Shown: positions 27,031 through 38,465 of the stretch, piece after piece | How the letters are laid out: the number at the start of each line of letters is the position of its first letter | Numbering within the stretch: the first letter of the stretch is position 1 | From: Acinetobacter sp. P8-3-8 | GTDB taxonomy: Bacteria; Pseudomonadota; Gammaproteobacteria; Pseudomonadales; Moraxellaceae | Reading direction: 5' to 3' | Assembly (NCBI RefSeq): GCF_000214135.1 | Contig: NZ_AFIE01000001.1 | Coordinates: 124,001 to 188,000 of the forward strand | Length of the DNA stretch: 64,000 nucleotides | Notes under the pieces: generated by a model | Seen by the model: the letters and a program-made list of their open reading frames with translations, nothing else | Told to the model about the DNA's origin: nothing | Database searches by the model: none | Made by a program: the position numbers and the translations under genes

Positions 27031-28146
27031 TTATTGACGACGCATGTTGTCAATCTTGTCTTCATCTAATTCAATACCTAAGCCTGAACCTGTTGGGATT
27101 TTCAGCTCAAAATTTTCATATTGAAGTGGTGTTTTTAAAATGTCTTCAGTCAATAGTAATGGACCAAATAACTCAGTACCGTATGCTAAATTGCTGAAAG
27201 TTGAAAATACGTGAGCAGAGGCGATTGTTCCGACAGGGCCTTCTAACATGGTACCGCCATAGAGGTCGATTCCTGCAAGATTCGCTAACTTCCCAACTTC
27301 ACATGCTTCGATTAAACCGCCAGACTGGGCAACTTTAACGGCAAAGACTGAAGCCGCATTGCGTTGCGCAAGTTCATAAGCACTTTGAGGACCCGTTAAA
27401 GATTCATCTGCCATGATTGCGATATCAAACTTACGTGTTAAACGTTGCATGGCATCAATATTATGGATCGCACAGGGTTGTTCAATCAGATCAACACCAC
27501 CATCTTGAAGCATTTGAATGCCTTTAATGGCATTCAATTCTGACCAAGCACGGTTGACATCAACACGAATAGAAATGTCAGAACCTAGAGCTTTTTTAAT
27601 TGCGAGAACATGTTCTACGTCTTGTTCTACAGGGCGTGAGCCAATTTTTAGTTTGAAAATATTGTGACGTTTAGACGCAATCATTTTCTGAGCTTCAGCA
27701 ATATCTTTTTCAGTGTTGCCAGAAGCTAGAACCCATAACACAGGAATACTGTCACGTAAGCGACCACCTAAAACTTCACTGAGTGGTAGGCCTAAACGTT
27801 GCGCTTGAATATCCAATAATGCAGTTTGAATTGCACATTTTGCAAAACGATTACCATTGATATTACGGTTAATCACTTGCATCGTTTGCGCGATATTCAT
27901 ACCTGCCAATGTTTTGAGCAATGGTGCGAAATAGGTTTCGATATTGGTTTTTACACTTTCAGGACTTTCTTCACCATAACCTAAGCCACCAATCGTGGTT
28001 GCTTCACCCCAACCGACTAGCCCATCTTCAGTGGTGACTTTGATGAGAACCAGTGTTTGAGTTTGCATGGTTGCGACAGCCATCTTGTGAGGGCGAATCG
28101 TTGGAATTTCTACCAAGAGTGTTTCTATGGACTTATACATCTGCAT
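27031..28146 (-). CDS. catB: Muconate cycloisomerase I
   Basis: Enolase-superfamily enzyme (371 residues) lactonising cis,cis-muconate to muconolactone with Mn2+. Visible catalytic set: Lys165 and Lys167 in FKLKIG, metal ligands Asp196 (RVDVNRAW), Glu222 (IEQP) and Asp247 (ADES), and Lys271 (VKVAQSGG). First gene of the minus-strand cat operon and divergent from catM across 97 bases. A second in-frame ATG two codons later is possible; the ribosome-binding site (AAGAAA) is weak for both. Confidence 0.96.
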   Translation of the reverse strand: MQMYKSIETLLVEIPTIRPHKMAVATMQTQTLVLIKVTTEDGLVGWGEATTIGGLGYGEESPESVKTNIETYFAPLLKTLAGMNIAQTMQVINRNINGNRFAKCAIQTALLDIQAQRLGLPLSEVLGGRLRDSIPVLWVLASGNTEKDIAEAQKMIASKRHNIFKLKIGSRPVEQDVEHVLAIKKALGSDISIRVDVNRAWSELNAIKGIQMLQDGGVDLIEQPCAIHNIDAMQRLTRKFDIAIMADESLTGPQSAYELAQRNAASVFAVKVAQSGGLIEACEVGKLANLAGIDLYGGTMLEGPVGTIASAHVFSTFSNLAYGTELFGPLLLTEDILKTPLQYENFELKIPTGSGLGIELDEDKIDNMRRQ

Positions 28147-28223
28147 ATTTCTTTTGTATCAATCTATTTATATACCCTAAATTAATATAAAATCTTTAAC
28201 TAGGCTCAATTTGGTATTTTTAT

Positions 28224-28238
28224 ATACTTATTAGGTAT
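28224..28238. promoter_or_regulatory. CatM/BenM operator, ATAC-N7-GTAT
   Basis: ATACTTATTAGGTAT is an exact match to the ATAC-N7-GTAT site recognised by CatM and BenM. It ends five bases before the catM start and overlaps its ribosome-binding region, consistent with CatM repressing itself while activating catB in the other direction. Confidence 0.8.
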
Positions 28239-28243
28239 ATTAA

Positions 28244-29164
<921 letters not shown>

Positions 29165-29225
29165 TTCTGATGTTTGGAGCAGATTGCAATTACACATGAC
29201 AGTCATTGTAGTGAATGATGTGTTT

Positions 29226-30428
29226 TTATTTGGCAGAGCTTAGCGTATTACTTGTTCGTTTGGTTAAAATCAAATGTGCGATCACACCAATGCAAATGCC
29301 CCAAAATACAGAACTTAACCCTAAAAAATGCATACCAGAAGCGGTTGCAAGGAAAGTAATTAAGGCTGCTTCTCGTTGAGCTTCATTTTTCATTGCAACT
29401 GAGATATTGGTTGCAATCGCACCTAATAATGCTAAACCTGCAAGTGCAGCAATTAATTCCTTAGGTAGCAAACTAAACAGCATCACAATACTGCCTGCAA
29501 ATAAACCACCTAGAATATAAAAAATACCATTGGCAATACCTGCAATATAGCGTTTTTCTTTTAATTCATGCGCATCTTTACCCATACACAGCGCTGCGGT
29601 AATCGATGCTAGTACAATGGTAATCCCACCTACACATGCAACAGCTAAAGAAGCAATACTGGTCACGGTAATAATAGGCTTAGCAGGGGTGTCATAGCCA
29701 CTGAGTTTCATAATGGCCATACCGGGTAAAAATTGTCCAGTGAGGCTCACTAAAATAAGTGGGATAGCAAGGTTTAGAGTTGAATCCCAAGTCCATTCAG
29801 GTTGAATAAATTGTGGAATAGCCAAGGTGAAATTCACATCAACAGGGTTCATTTTGCCAAAAACAAGACTAAGAACAACGCCAGCAACCAGTACCCATAC
29901 CATTGCATAACGTGGTGTGAAGCGTTTGGCAAAGAGGAAAACGATCAACATACTAAACACAATCAATGGCATAGTATCGGTTGAGGTAAATAAACCTAAG
30001 CCAAATTGAAATAAAATCCCTGCCATCATTCCCGCAGCGACGTCTTGTGGAATCCATTTCAGTAATTTGTCGAAATAACCTGTGATACCAATGATTAAAA
30101 TCACGACAGCGGTCGTGATGTAGGCAGCTACGGCTTCATTGAGCGAAACGTGAGGAAAGAGTGTGACGAGTAAGGCTGTCCCGGGTGCAGACCATGCTGT
30201 AATCACAGGTGTTTTGAACTTGATCGATAAATAAATGCCTGCAACGGCTGCACCAATGGAAATTCCCCAAATCCATGAAATCATCATCGCATTGGAAACA
30301 TGGGCTTGCTGTGCAGCTTGGAAGAAAATAATCAATGGCCCAGAATAGGAAATAAGAACAGCTAAAAATCCTGCAACAGTTGCTGATATAGACCAATCAT
30401 CTTTTAATGTTCGCAATAGATTCGCCAT
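29226..30428 (-). CDS. benE: Benzoate transporter BenE
   Basis: A 400-residue membrane protein with about 12 hydrophobic segments, of the BenE family of proton-coupled benzoate importers (GFLAVLISYSGPLIIFFQAA, TAWSAPGTALL, WIPQDVAAGMMAGILFQFGLGLF). It is the last gene of the ben operon, separated from benD by 192 bases containing a 12-bp hairpin, and converges with catM. Confidence 0.94.
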   Translation of the reverse strand: MANLLRTLKDDWSISATVAGFLAVLISYSGPLIIFFQAAQQAHVSNAMMISWIWGISIGAAVAGIYLSIKFKTPVITAWSAPGTALLVTLFPHVSLNEAVAAYITTAVVILIIGITGYFDKLLKWIPQDVAAGMMAGILFQFGLGLFTSTDTMPLIVFSMLIVFLFAKRFTPRYAMVWVLVAGVVLSLVFGKMNPVDVNFTLAIPQFIQPEWTWDSTLNLAIPLILVSLTGQFLPGMAIMKLSGYDTPAKPIITVTSIASLAVACVGGITIVLASITAALCMGKDAHELKEKRYIAGIANGIFYILGGLFAGSIVMLFSLLPKELIAALAGLALLGAIATNISVAMKNEAQREAALITFLATASGMHFLGLSSVFWGICIGVIAHLILTKRTSNTLSSAK

Positions 30429-30512
30429 TACTTAGCTCCGTGTTCAATGGTTTTTCTTACTGACGTTCGGGTAATCTCTTCTTGGACTTTCCCGCTTATA
30501 ATTGCTTATAGA

Positions 30513-30553
30513 TATATACTGCATTTTTTAATTTTCAAAAGATGCAGTATATA
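30513..30553 (-). repeat. Intercistronic hairpin between benD and benE
   Basis: A 12-bp perfect stem TATATACTGCAT / ATGCAGTATATA with a T/A-rich 17-base loop. It could slow RNA decay or reduce read-through into benE. It contains ATAC and GTAT but not at the N7 spacing of a BenM/CatM site. Confidence 0.6.
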
Positions 30554-30620
30554 ACACATGCATATAACATCAGTGACTTCAAATGATTTCATTTGTAGTG
30601 TCGATTGTTAAAAGCGGTGT

Positions 30621-31400
30621 CTAACCTTGGTCACCACCACCCACAGGGACGACAGTACCTGTGATATATGAAGAATCATCAGATGCAAGAAATACAATGG
30701 CATTGACTTGTTCTTGAATGGTGCCGTAGCGACCTAAGAAAGTGCGTTCAATAGTTTGATCAACAACTTCTTGCATCCATAATTTTTCATTGTCAGAAAG
30801 CGGATTGTCGTTTCTAGGAACTTTACGTGGCGGTGCTTCTGTACCACCTGTTGCGATTGCATTGACACGGATACCATCTTTGGCATGTTCAAAAGCAAGA
30901 GAAGCGGTTAATCCGTTGATGCCACCTTTTGAAGCTGAATAGGGCACACGGTTAATACCACGTGTTGCAATCGAAGATACATTTACAATCGTACCTTTCT
31001 GATTTTTAATCATTTCAGGAAGTACAGCACGACAACACCAAAGTGTTGGAAATAATGAACGATTCACTTCTTTGATGATTTCCTCCTCAGAAAACTCCTG
31101 AAAAGGTTTCATCCAAATTGCACCGCCGACGTTGTTAATGAGCACATCAACACGTCCATAAGTCGCAATCGCTTTTTCAACAACAGATTGCGCACCTGCA
31201 AAGGTTTCTAAGTCTGCATTGATGGTGACAGCGTCACCACCATTATTTTTGATTTCAGCAAGGACTTCTTCAACAAATTCAGAGCGATCAGCCAAAACTG
31301 CTTGGGCACCTTCTAAAGTGACTTGTAATGCGACACCACGGCCAATACCTTGAGCTGCACCTGTAACAATAACAACTTTATTTTGAAAGCGTTGATTCAT
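30621..31400 (-). CDS. benD: cis-1,2-Dihydroxycyclohexa-3,5-diene-1-carboxylate dehydrogenase
   Basis: Short-chain dehydrogenase (259 residues) that oxidises and decarboxylates benzoate cis-diol to catechol with NAD+. Cofactor loop TGAAQGIGRG at residues 13-22, catalytic Ser142/Ser143, Tyr154 and Lys158 (YSASK). Fourth enzyme gene of the ben operon, 40 bases after benC, with AGGAG ahead of the start. Confidence 0.96.
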   Translation of the reverse strand: MNQRFQNKVVIVTGAAQGIGRGVALQVTLEGAQAVLADRSEFVEEVLAEIKNNGGDAVTINADLETFAGAQSVVEKAIATYGRVDVLINNVGGAIWMKPFQEFSEEEIIKEVNRSLFPTLWCCRAVLPEMIKNQKGTIVNVSSIATRGINRVPYSASKGGINGLTASLAFEHAKDGIRVNAIATGGTEAPPRKVPRNDNPLSDNEKLWMQEVVDQTIERTFLGRYGTIQEQVNAIVFLASDDSSYITGTVVPVGGGDQG

Positions 31401-31440
31401 GGCTCCATTCTCCTCAAATATGAATATTTATATCTACTGA

Positions 31441-32469
<1,029 letters not shown>

Positions 32470-32489
32470 TTAATGTATATAAATCTTCT

Positions 32490-32523
32490 GCCGTTCAGTC
32501 AAATCTCCTTAAGGCTGAACGGC
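32490..32523 (-). repeat. Intercistronic hairpin between benB and benC
   Basis: Perfect 9-bp stem GCCGTTCAG / CTGAACGGC with a 16-base loop in the 106-base gap. A candidate RNA-stability element for the dioxygenase part of the message. Confidence 0.65.
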
Positions 32524-32563
32524 TGACCTTGCTCTTTATTGTGAATATTTACAATCAAGAGTC

Positions 32564-33073
32564 TTAGAGGTGGTAGATATCAATTACTTGGTTGATATAG
32601 TCATTTTTTAGCACCACATATTTGCTTAAAATTTGTGGTTTTTCACCTGAAAAATCAATCTCATAACGTGACATGCCAAAGTAGCAATAATTGGTTTTAT
32701 AACGGAAACTTAAAGTGTTCCAATTAAAGCGTACTGTGACTTTGTCGCCTTCACGTGCAATGATTTCAACATTGGCAATGTTGTGACAGGTACGTGTGTC
32801 GGGCATAGTTGCAGAAGAGCGTTCTGTTTTGATACGGAACACACGGTCTTCAAGTCCTTGACGGTCTGGATAATAAATGAGGGAAATCTCAGACTGTGGG
32901 TCTTCAGTCAATTTGTCGTCATCATCCCAAGCAGGCATCCAAAAAGAAGCGCTTGGTGCGTAACACGCTAACCAATCATCCCATTGCTCATCATCTAAAA
33001 AACGAGCTTCACGGTAGAGAAATTGGCTGATATTTTCGATACTTGCTTTATCCATTGTTGCAGTCGCATTCAT
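32564..33073 (-). CDS. benB: Benzoate 1,2-dioxygenase small (beta) subunit
   Basis: A 169-residue ring-hydroxylating dioxygenase beta subunit with an NTF2-like fold; structural partner of BenA. Typical segments: ISQFLYREARFLDDEQWDDWLACY near the start and TCHNIANVEI, and RFNWNTLSFRYK. It starts 11 bases after benA with AAGGAG upstream, consistent with matched synthesis of the two subunits. Confidence 0.96.
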   Translation of the reverse strand: MNATATMDKASIENISQFLYREARFLDDEQWDDWLACYAPSASFWMPAWDDDDKLTEDPQSEISLIYYPDRQGLEDRVFRIKTERSSATMPDTRTCHNIANVEIIAREGDKVTVRFNWNTLSFRYKTNYCYFGMSRYEIDFSGEKPQILSKYVVLKNDYINQVIDIYHL

Positions 33074-33084
33074 ATTGTTTCTCC

Positions 33085-34467
33085 TTAATCAACCAAATCC
33101 AAACCAGCAAGTTCTTTTTCTGCTTCAATGGCATGTTTAATGGTTTTTAACCAATATTGATGTTGTGCAAGATAAAGACCTTCATCTTCTGTTTTGATAC
33201 AGCTAATCGATGGTTTTAAACCAATTTCATTGGCTGCATCATCAGGACCTTGAATCCAGTGTTTTGAACCACGACACATGTCGTTCCATTCCAATTCGAT
33301 ACCTGCATAACCTGCTTGGCAAGCACGGAATTCTTCAAGATCATCAGGCGTTGCCATACCAGAAGCATTAAAGAAATCTTCGTATTGACGAATACGACGC
33401 GCACGAGCTTCAGGTGCTTCACCCACAGGTGCGATACAATAAATGGTCACTTCAGATTTATTGACTGAAATTGGACGTACCACACGAATTTGAGAACCAA
33501 ACTGATCCATTAAATAGACGTTTGGATATAAGCATAGGTTACGTGAGCGCTCAATCATCCATTTCGACATAGGTGCGCCGAATTTTTCAGTATATTCTTC
33601 AGCTTTAGAATAGTTCGGACGATCTTCTGGGTTTGCCCATTGTGTCCAAAGCAGCATGTGACCATTGTCAAAACCGTATGAACCACCGCCTTGTTTACCC
33701 CATGAGCCTGCGCTCATCGCACGGACATTGTCAGCAGCTTCTTTTTCTTTACGTTGTTGAGTCGTTGCAGCGTAGTTCCAGTGTACTGCTGAAACGTGAT
33801 AACCATCTGCGCCATTTTCAGCGGTTAATTTCCAGTTGCCTTCAAATGTATAGGTTGAAGAGCCACGTAAAACTTCTAAACCTTGTTCAGATTGGTCAAC
33901 AATCATGTCAATGATCTTAGTTGTTTCACCTAAGAATTCTTCTAAACTTGGTACATCAGGATTTAAGCTACCAAATAAGAAACCTTTGTAGTTTTCAAAA
34001 CGTGCAACTTTTTTCAGGTCATGTGAACCGTCTTTATTAAAACAGTCTGAATAACCTGCATCTGCTGGATCTTTAACTTTGAGTAATTTTCCAGAGTTAT
34101 TAAATGTCCAACCGTGGAAAGGGCAGGTATAAGTTGCTTTATTACCACGCTTATAACGACACAGTTGTGCACCACGGTGTGAACATGCATTGATCATTGC
34201 ATTGAGTTCACCATTACGGTTACGTGCAATTAAAATCGGTTGACGTCCCATATAAGTGGTGTAGTAATCGTTATTATTGGGAATTTGACTTTCATGTGCC
34301 AAATAAACCCAATTACCTTCAAAAATGTATTTTAATTCAAGGTCAAATAAAGCTTGGTCTGTAAATACTGAGCGATGTAATTTAAATTCACCTGTTTCAA
34401 AATTATCGACAAGTAACTCATCAATACGATCAAGATGGCTGGTGTTAATTACTGGAATACGAGGCAT
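33085..34467 (-). CDS. benA: Benzoate 1,2-dioxygenase large (alpha) subunit
   Basis: The 460-residue catalytic subunit adding both atoms of O2 to benzoate. The Rieske [2Fe-2S] site is Cys95-x-His97 and Cys115-x2-His118 ([15 protein letters not shown]); the mononuclear iron site includes His224 and His229, with Asp221 as the bridging residue ([10 protein letters not shown]). Second gene of the catA2-benABCDE operon. GGAG lies seven bases before ATG. Confidence 0.97.
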   Translation of the reverse strand: MPRIPVINTSHLDRIDELLVDNFETGEFKLHRSVFTDQALFDLELKYIFEGNWVYLAHESQIPNNNDYYTTYMGRQPILIARNRNGELNAMINACSHRGAQLCRYKRGNKATYTCPFHGWTFNNSGKLLKVKDPADAGYSDCFNKDGSHDLKKVARFENYKGFLFGSLNPDVPSLEEFLGETTKIIDMIVDQSEQGLEVLRGSSTYTFEGNWKLTAENGADGYHVSAVHWNYAATTQQRKEKEAADNVRAMSAGSWGKQGGGSYGFDNGHMLLWTQWANPEDRPNYSKAEEYTEKFGAPMSKWMIERSRNLCLYPNVYLMDQFGSQIRVVRPISVNKSEVTIYCIAPVGEAPEARARRIRQYEDFFNASGMATPDDLEEFRACQAGYAGIELEWNDMCRGSKHWIQGPDDAANEIGLKPSISCIKTEDEGLYLAQHQYWLKTIKHAIEAEKELAGLDLVD

Positions 34468-34500
34468 GTCTGTTCTCCGACTATCCGTGTGGTGATAGGG

Positions 34501-34526
34501 CTGAGGCTGTTTGATCTAAGCCTCAG
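34501..34526 (-). repeat. Intercistronic hairpin between catA2 and benA
   Basis: Perfect 7-bp stem CTGAGGC / GCCTCAG with a 12-base loop in the 85-base gap. Third such hairpin in this operon; no T run follows, so it is less likely to be a terminator. Confidence 0.6.
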
Positions 34527-34552
34527 TCGAGTCATCAATTTTGGTATTTTTG

Positions 34553-35473
34553 TTATGCACTTGCGCGACGACGTTCTACTTCTGTTGAAGGTGCTTGAGT
34601 TTGATCTTTGACCAATTCAACATTAAAAGTGATCTGTTTAAATGGTTTGTCTACACCACGACGTGCAATTTCAGCTTCATCTGTTACATCAACAGCAGTT
34701 GCGACTAAACCATCACGTGTAGCAAAGGCAAAATCATCCCAAAGGTACTTGTCACCTTCAATATTAAATTGCGTTGTAAGTTTGCGATAACCCGGTGCAG
34801 AAATGAAATAATGGACATGAGAAGGACGATTACCATGGCGGCCAAGCAAGTTTAAAACAGCTTGTGTTGTACCTTCAGGTGGGCAACCATAGCCAACAGG
34901 CATTGTTGTCTGAGCAACATAATTTCCATCTGCATCTGTCAAAATGCTACGACGTAAGTTGAAGTCAGACTGTGATTTATCAAAGAATGAATAATTACCT
35001 AGGCTGTTGGCATGCCAAATTTCAACTTTAGCATTTGGAATAATATTGCCATCAGTATCCCTAACAATACCTTCGATGAATAACGTATCAATTTTATCGC
35101 TTTCAGAACCATCATCCATCCGAGCAAAACCTACAGATTCAGGTGCACCAGCAACGTAGAGTGGACCTTCGATTGTACGAGGTGTACCACCAGTAATCCC
35201 TGCTTTAGCATCTGCTTCGTCAGCACGTAAATCTAAATAATGTTCTAAACCTAGACCAGCAGCTAAAAGACCAAGTTCATTGGCTTGACCAGCATCAGTA
35301 AAATATTCTAAACCTTTCCATAATTCAGACTGTGAGATATCCAAGTCTTCAATAGCTTGAAAAAGGTCACCAAGCAAACGAACAACGATTTGTTGTACTC
35401 GATCATTGACAGCACCTGTCGCCGTTTCCACGTTCATTTGCTTAACTAAAGCATCAATTTCTTGACGATTCAT
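34553..35473 (-). CDS. catA2: Catechol 1,2-dioxygenase, ben-operon copy
   Basis: Second intradiol dioxygenase, 306 residues from ATG at 35473, chosen because AGGAG lies eight bases upstream; a longer in-frame opening to 35557 has no support and lacks similarity to the other copy. Iron ligands Tyr161, Tyr195, His219 and His221 are all kept. It heads the ben operon, between benM and benA, which differs from A. baylyi where benA directly faces benM. Near identity to catA at both protein and DNA level in the middle of the gene points to a duplication maintained by gene conversion. Confidence 0.95.
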   Translation of the reverse strand: MNRQEIDALVKQMNVETATGAVNDRVQQIVVRLLGDLFQAIEDLDISQSELWKGLEYFTDAGQANELGLLAAGLGLEHYLDLRADEADAKAGITGGTPRTIEGPLYVAGAPESVGFARMDDGSESDKIDTLFIEGIVRDTDGNIIPNAKVEIWHANSLGNYSFFDKSQSDFNLRRSILTDADGNYVAQTTMPVGYGCPPEGTTQAVLNLLGRHGNRPSHVHYFISAPGYRKLTTQFNIEGDKYLWDDFAFATRDGLVATAVDVTDEAEIARRGVDKPFKQITFNVELVKDQTQAPSTEVERRRASA

Positions 35474-35682
35474 ACGATTGCTCCTAAATATGAGTGGTTT
35501 GGCATGTGACTCGCAGTGATTGAAATTCTGCTTACTGCATTGCTGACCACTTTTCATGTCCTATTTCAATAAGACTTAAAAAGTTGAACGTGCATCGCTT
35601 ATTCATTTGGCTGACTGAATTAAATTAATTCGCTTGGCATTGTGAAAAGTTTTGCAATCTTGCTTTTCATCTTACTTTTGAT

Positions 35683-35697
35683 ATACCTTAAAAGAAT
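35683..35697. promoter_or_regulatory. Partial BenM/CatM site (ATAC-N7-GAAT)
   Basis: ATACCTTAAAAGAAT matches seven of the eight fixed bases of ATAC-N7-GTAT and lies 37 bases before the stronger site at 35735, in the benM-catA2 intergenic region. LysR regulators of this kind use a strong and one or more weaker sites. Confidence 0.5.
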
Positions 35698-35734
35698 GAA
35701 TGATCGCTGTCTAAGATCAAATTTGCATTTATTT

Positions 35735-35749
35735 ATATCTTAAAGGTAT
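35735..35749. promoter_or_regulatory. Near-consensus BenM/CatM operator
   Basis: ATATCTTAAAGGTAT differs by one base from ATAC-N7-GTAT. It ends nine bases before the benM ATG, the same relation as the perfect site to catM, and should control benM and the divergent catA2-benABCDE operon. Confidence 0.65.
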
Positions 35750-35758
35750 GGAGTTGGG

Positions 35759-36676
35759 ATGGAACTCAGACATTTACGTTATTTTGTCGCTGTTGTAGAA
35801 GAACAAAGTTTTACAAAAGCCGCAGAAAAGCTTTTTATCGCTCAGCCTCCATTAAGCAGGCAGATCCAAAACCTTGAAAGTGAACTAGGAATTGCGCTTT
35901 TCGAGCGAGGAAGTCGTCCGTTGAAAACCACGGAAGCAGGGCAATTCTTTTATCAACACGCTGTTAAACTTTTGTCTAATGCAGAAGAAGTGAAGTCGAT
36001 GACTAAACGCATTGGTCTGATCGAAAAAACAGTCACCATGGGTTTTGTTGGATCTCTGCTCTATGGCTTATTGCCGAAAATTGTTTATATGTTTCGTCAG
36101 CAACAGCCTCATTTAAAAATAGAGCTCGTAGAAATGAGTACCAAAGATCAAATCCAAGCTTTAAAAGAAGGGCGGATTGATGTTGGATTTGGACGACTTC
36201 GAATTTCAGATCCTGCGGTGCGCAGAGTATTGTTACGTGAAGAACCCTTAATGGTTGCTGTACATACCAGTCATCATTTAGCAGCGAGTAATTCAAAAGG
36301 GACATATTTAGCAGATATTGAAGATGAAAATTTATTTTTATATCCAAGTCATCCTAAACCAAACTTTTCAACGCAAGTCCGTAATATTTTTTCAGAACAT
36401 GGTCTAGATCCGAAAAATCTTAAAGAAGTCAGAGAAATTCAACTGGCTTTGGGTTTAGTTGCTGCGGGTGAAGGGATTTGTATTGTTCCCGAAAGTGCTA
36501 AAACGATTCAATTGCCAAATTTAAACTATATTCCATTATTAGACAGTTCTGCAAAGAGTCCAATTTTCCTTGCAATACGTTGTATGGATGAAAGTGAAAA
36601 TATTCGTTCTTTATTTGATTGTATTTATCAGGTCTATGATTTGGAGGGATTCCAATATGATCGCAACAATATATAA
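35759..36676 (+). CDS. benM: LysR-type regulator BenM
   Basis: LysR-type regulator (305 residues) that in A. baylyi responds to benzoate and cis,cis-muconate together to activate ben genes. Winged helix [30 protein letters not shown]; effector domain alike to CatM. Divergent from the catA2-ben operon with operators between. I assign BenM over CatM by position next to ben genes and benK. Confidence 0.94.
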   Translation: MELRHLRYFVAVVEEQSFTKAAEKLFIAQPPLSRQIQNLESELGIALFERGSRPLKTTEAGQFFYQHAVKLLSNAEEVKSMTKRIGLIEKTVTMGFVGSLLYGLLPKIVYMFRQQQPHLKIELVEMSTKDQIQALKEGRIDVGFGRLRISDPAVRRVLLREEPLMVAVHTSHHLAASNSKGTYLADIEDENLFLYPSHPKPNFSTQVRNIFSEHGLDPKNLKEVREIQLALGLVAAGEGICIVPESAKTIQLPNLNYIPLLDSSAKSPIFLAIRCMDESENIRSLFDCIYQVYDLEGFQYDRNNI

Positions 36677-36970
36677 GCTATATAGTGTTAAATATTATGT
36701 GAATAGTAAAGTATTGATTAATCAGAGCAAATCATTCGATTTGTTCTGAAATTAATGAAAAATGAATAAAAATAATAAAATTAAAAGAAAAATGCATAAA
36801 AAAATTAATCAATGACTCTTATTTTTAAGTCTTAATTTATTGTTTATCAAATCATTTTTATTAAACCGACCTTTTAGGTATGAATATATATATATTCGGT
36901 TTTGGACAAAAAATAGCAGTTGCCCCATTGTTTGGAAAATTTTATCACGTTTCACAGCAGGAGGCTGAAC
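36677..36970. promoter_or_regulatory. benK upstream region with half operator
   Basis: 294 AT-rich bases. At 36867-36881 CGAC-CTTTTAG-GTAT keeps the right half of the BenM/CatM consensus with the correct spacing, a possible weak site for benK. AGGAGG sits just upstream of the chosen benK start. Confidence 0.4.
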
Positions 36971-38338
36971 ATGCAAACGAATAAATTGAATATAAATAGC
37001 ATTGTGGATGACGCTAAATTTACACCCTTTCATTGGAGTGTTTTGTTGTGGTGTTTAATGATCATTATTTTTGATGGTTATGACTTGGTTATTTATGGTG
37101 TCGCATTGCCTTTGCTGATGCAAGAGTGGGGTTTAACCGCGGTACAAGCAGGTTTACTCGCCAGTACAGCATTGTTCGGCATGATGTTTGGTGCAATGAG
37201 TTTTGGTACGCTTTCAGATAAATTGGGTCGTAAAAAAACCATTATGATCTGTGTGGCTATTTTTAGTGGTTTTACGTTTTTAGGTTCATTTACAACCACA
37301 CCTGTTGAATTTGGTATTTTAAGATTTCTTGCTGGTTTAGGTATTGGCGGCGTGATGCCGAATGTCGTAGCGTTGATGACAGAATATGCTCCAAAACGTA
37401 TCCGTAGCACTTTGGTTGCAGTCATGTTTAGTGGTTATGCGATTGGTGGAATGACCTCAGCTTTGCTTGGTGCATGGTTAGTTGCTGATTATGGTTGGAA
37501 AATCATGTTCTATATCGCAGGATTACCATTACTTTGCTTACCATTAATTTGGAAATTTCTACCAGAATCATTGATGTTCCTTACGAAAAAAGGCGAATCT
37601 GCAAAAGTTGCTGAAATTGTGAAAAAGATTTCTCCTCAACAAGCAATTACACCTGAAACAGAATTTGTACTGAATGAACCAACGGTAGGTGATGAAGCGC
37701 CTCTGAAAGCATTGTTCCAACAAGGACGTACCACCAGTACAGTCATGTTTTGGGTTGCTTTCTTTATGTGTTTGTTGATGGTGTATGCGCTCGGTAGCTG
37801 GTTGCCGAAGCTGATGATTCAAGCAGGTTACTCGCTTGGCGCAAGTATGTTGTTTCTATTCGCACTCAACATTGGTGGTATGGTTGGCGCAATTGGTGGT
37901 GGTGTTTTAGCAGATCGCTTCCATCTTAAACCTGTATTAATTGTGATGTTTACTGTCGGTGCAGCAGCATTAATTTTACTTGGATTTAAGAGCCATCAAA
38001 TCCTTCTCTATAGCTTAATTGCCATTGCAGGCGCGGCAACCATTGGTTCACAAATCTTACTTTACACCTTTGTTGCACAATTCTATCCAGCAGCAGTTCG
38101 TTCTACGGGTATGGGTTGGGCTTCTGGAATTGGTCGAATTGGTGCAATCGTAGGTCCTGTTTTAACAGGTGCGCTATTGACACTACAGCTTCCACACCAA
38201 TTGAATTTCATGATCATTGCAATCCCTGGTGTCATTGCAGCATTGGCAATCTTCATGGTGAATTTAAAAGTTTCTACGGAAAGTAGAGCGAAAGAATCAG
38301 CAGATTTTTCTAAAAATTCAGCAGTAAAAGCACAGTAA
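36971..38338 (+). CDS. benK: Benzoate MFS transporter BenK
   Basis: Aromatic acid:H+ symporter (AAHS family) of 455 residues, 12 membrane segments, importing benzoate. The segment-1 signature FDGYDLVIYGVALPLL and the loop GTLSDKLGRKKTIM are diagnostic of the family. ATG at 36971 is preferred over the upstream TTG (36920) because AGGAGG lies close upstream and the extra 17 residues are not membrane-like. Downstream of benM and before benP. Confidence 0.95.
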   Translation: MQTNKLNINSIVDDAKFTPFHWSVLLWCLMIIIFDGYDLVIYGVALPLLMQEWGLTAVQAGLLASTALFGMMFGAMSFGTLSDKLGRKKTIMICVAIFSGFTFLGSFTTTPVEFGILRFLAGLGIGGVMPNVVALMTEYAPKRIRSTLVAVMFSGYAIGGMTSALLGAWLVADYGWKIMFYIAGLPLLCLPLIWKFLPESLMFLTKKGESAKVAEIVKKISPQQAITPETEFVLNEPTVGDEAPLKALFQQGRTTSTVMFWVAFFMCLLMVYALGSWLPKLMIQAGYSLGASMLFLFALNIGGMVGAIGGGVLADRFHLKPVLIVMFTVGAAALILLGFKSHQILLYSLIAIAGAATIGSQILLYTFVAQFYPAAVRSTGMGWASGIGRIGAIVGPVLTGALLTLQLPHQLNFMIIAIPGVIAALAIFMVNLKVSTESRAKESADFSKNSAVKAQ

Positions 38339-38465
38339 TTGGCTGAGTTCACGAATCATAACGTTCAAATTTAAAATTAGAACAGAAGGTATTTGCATAC
38401 CTTCTGGCTGAGGACTCTTTTGTATCAAATTTAGGAATATCGATACAATTTTAAAAGGATTAAAT

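Noticed and set aside
30513-30553. BenM/CatM operator in the benD-benE gap
   Set aside because: ATAC and GTAT are present only because the hairpin is palindromic; the spacing is about 29 bases rather than seven.
35474-35557. 28-residue N-terminal extension of catA2
   Set aside because: The other catA starts at the equivalent of 35473, the AGGAG ribosome-binding site fits that ATG, and the extension has no similarity to dioxygenases.
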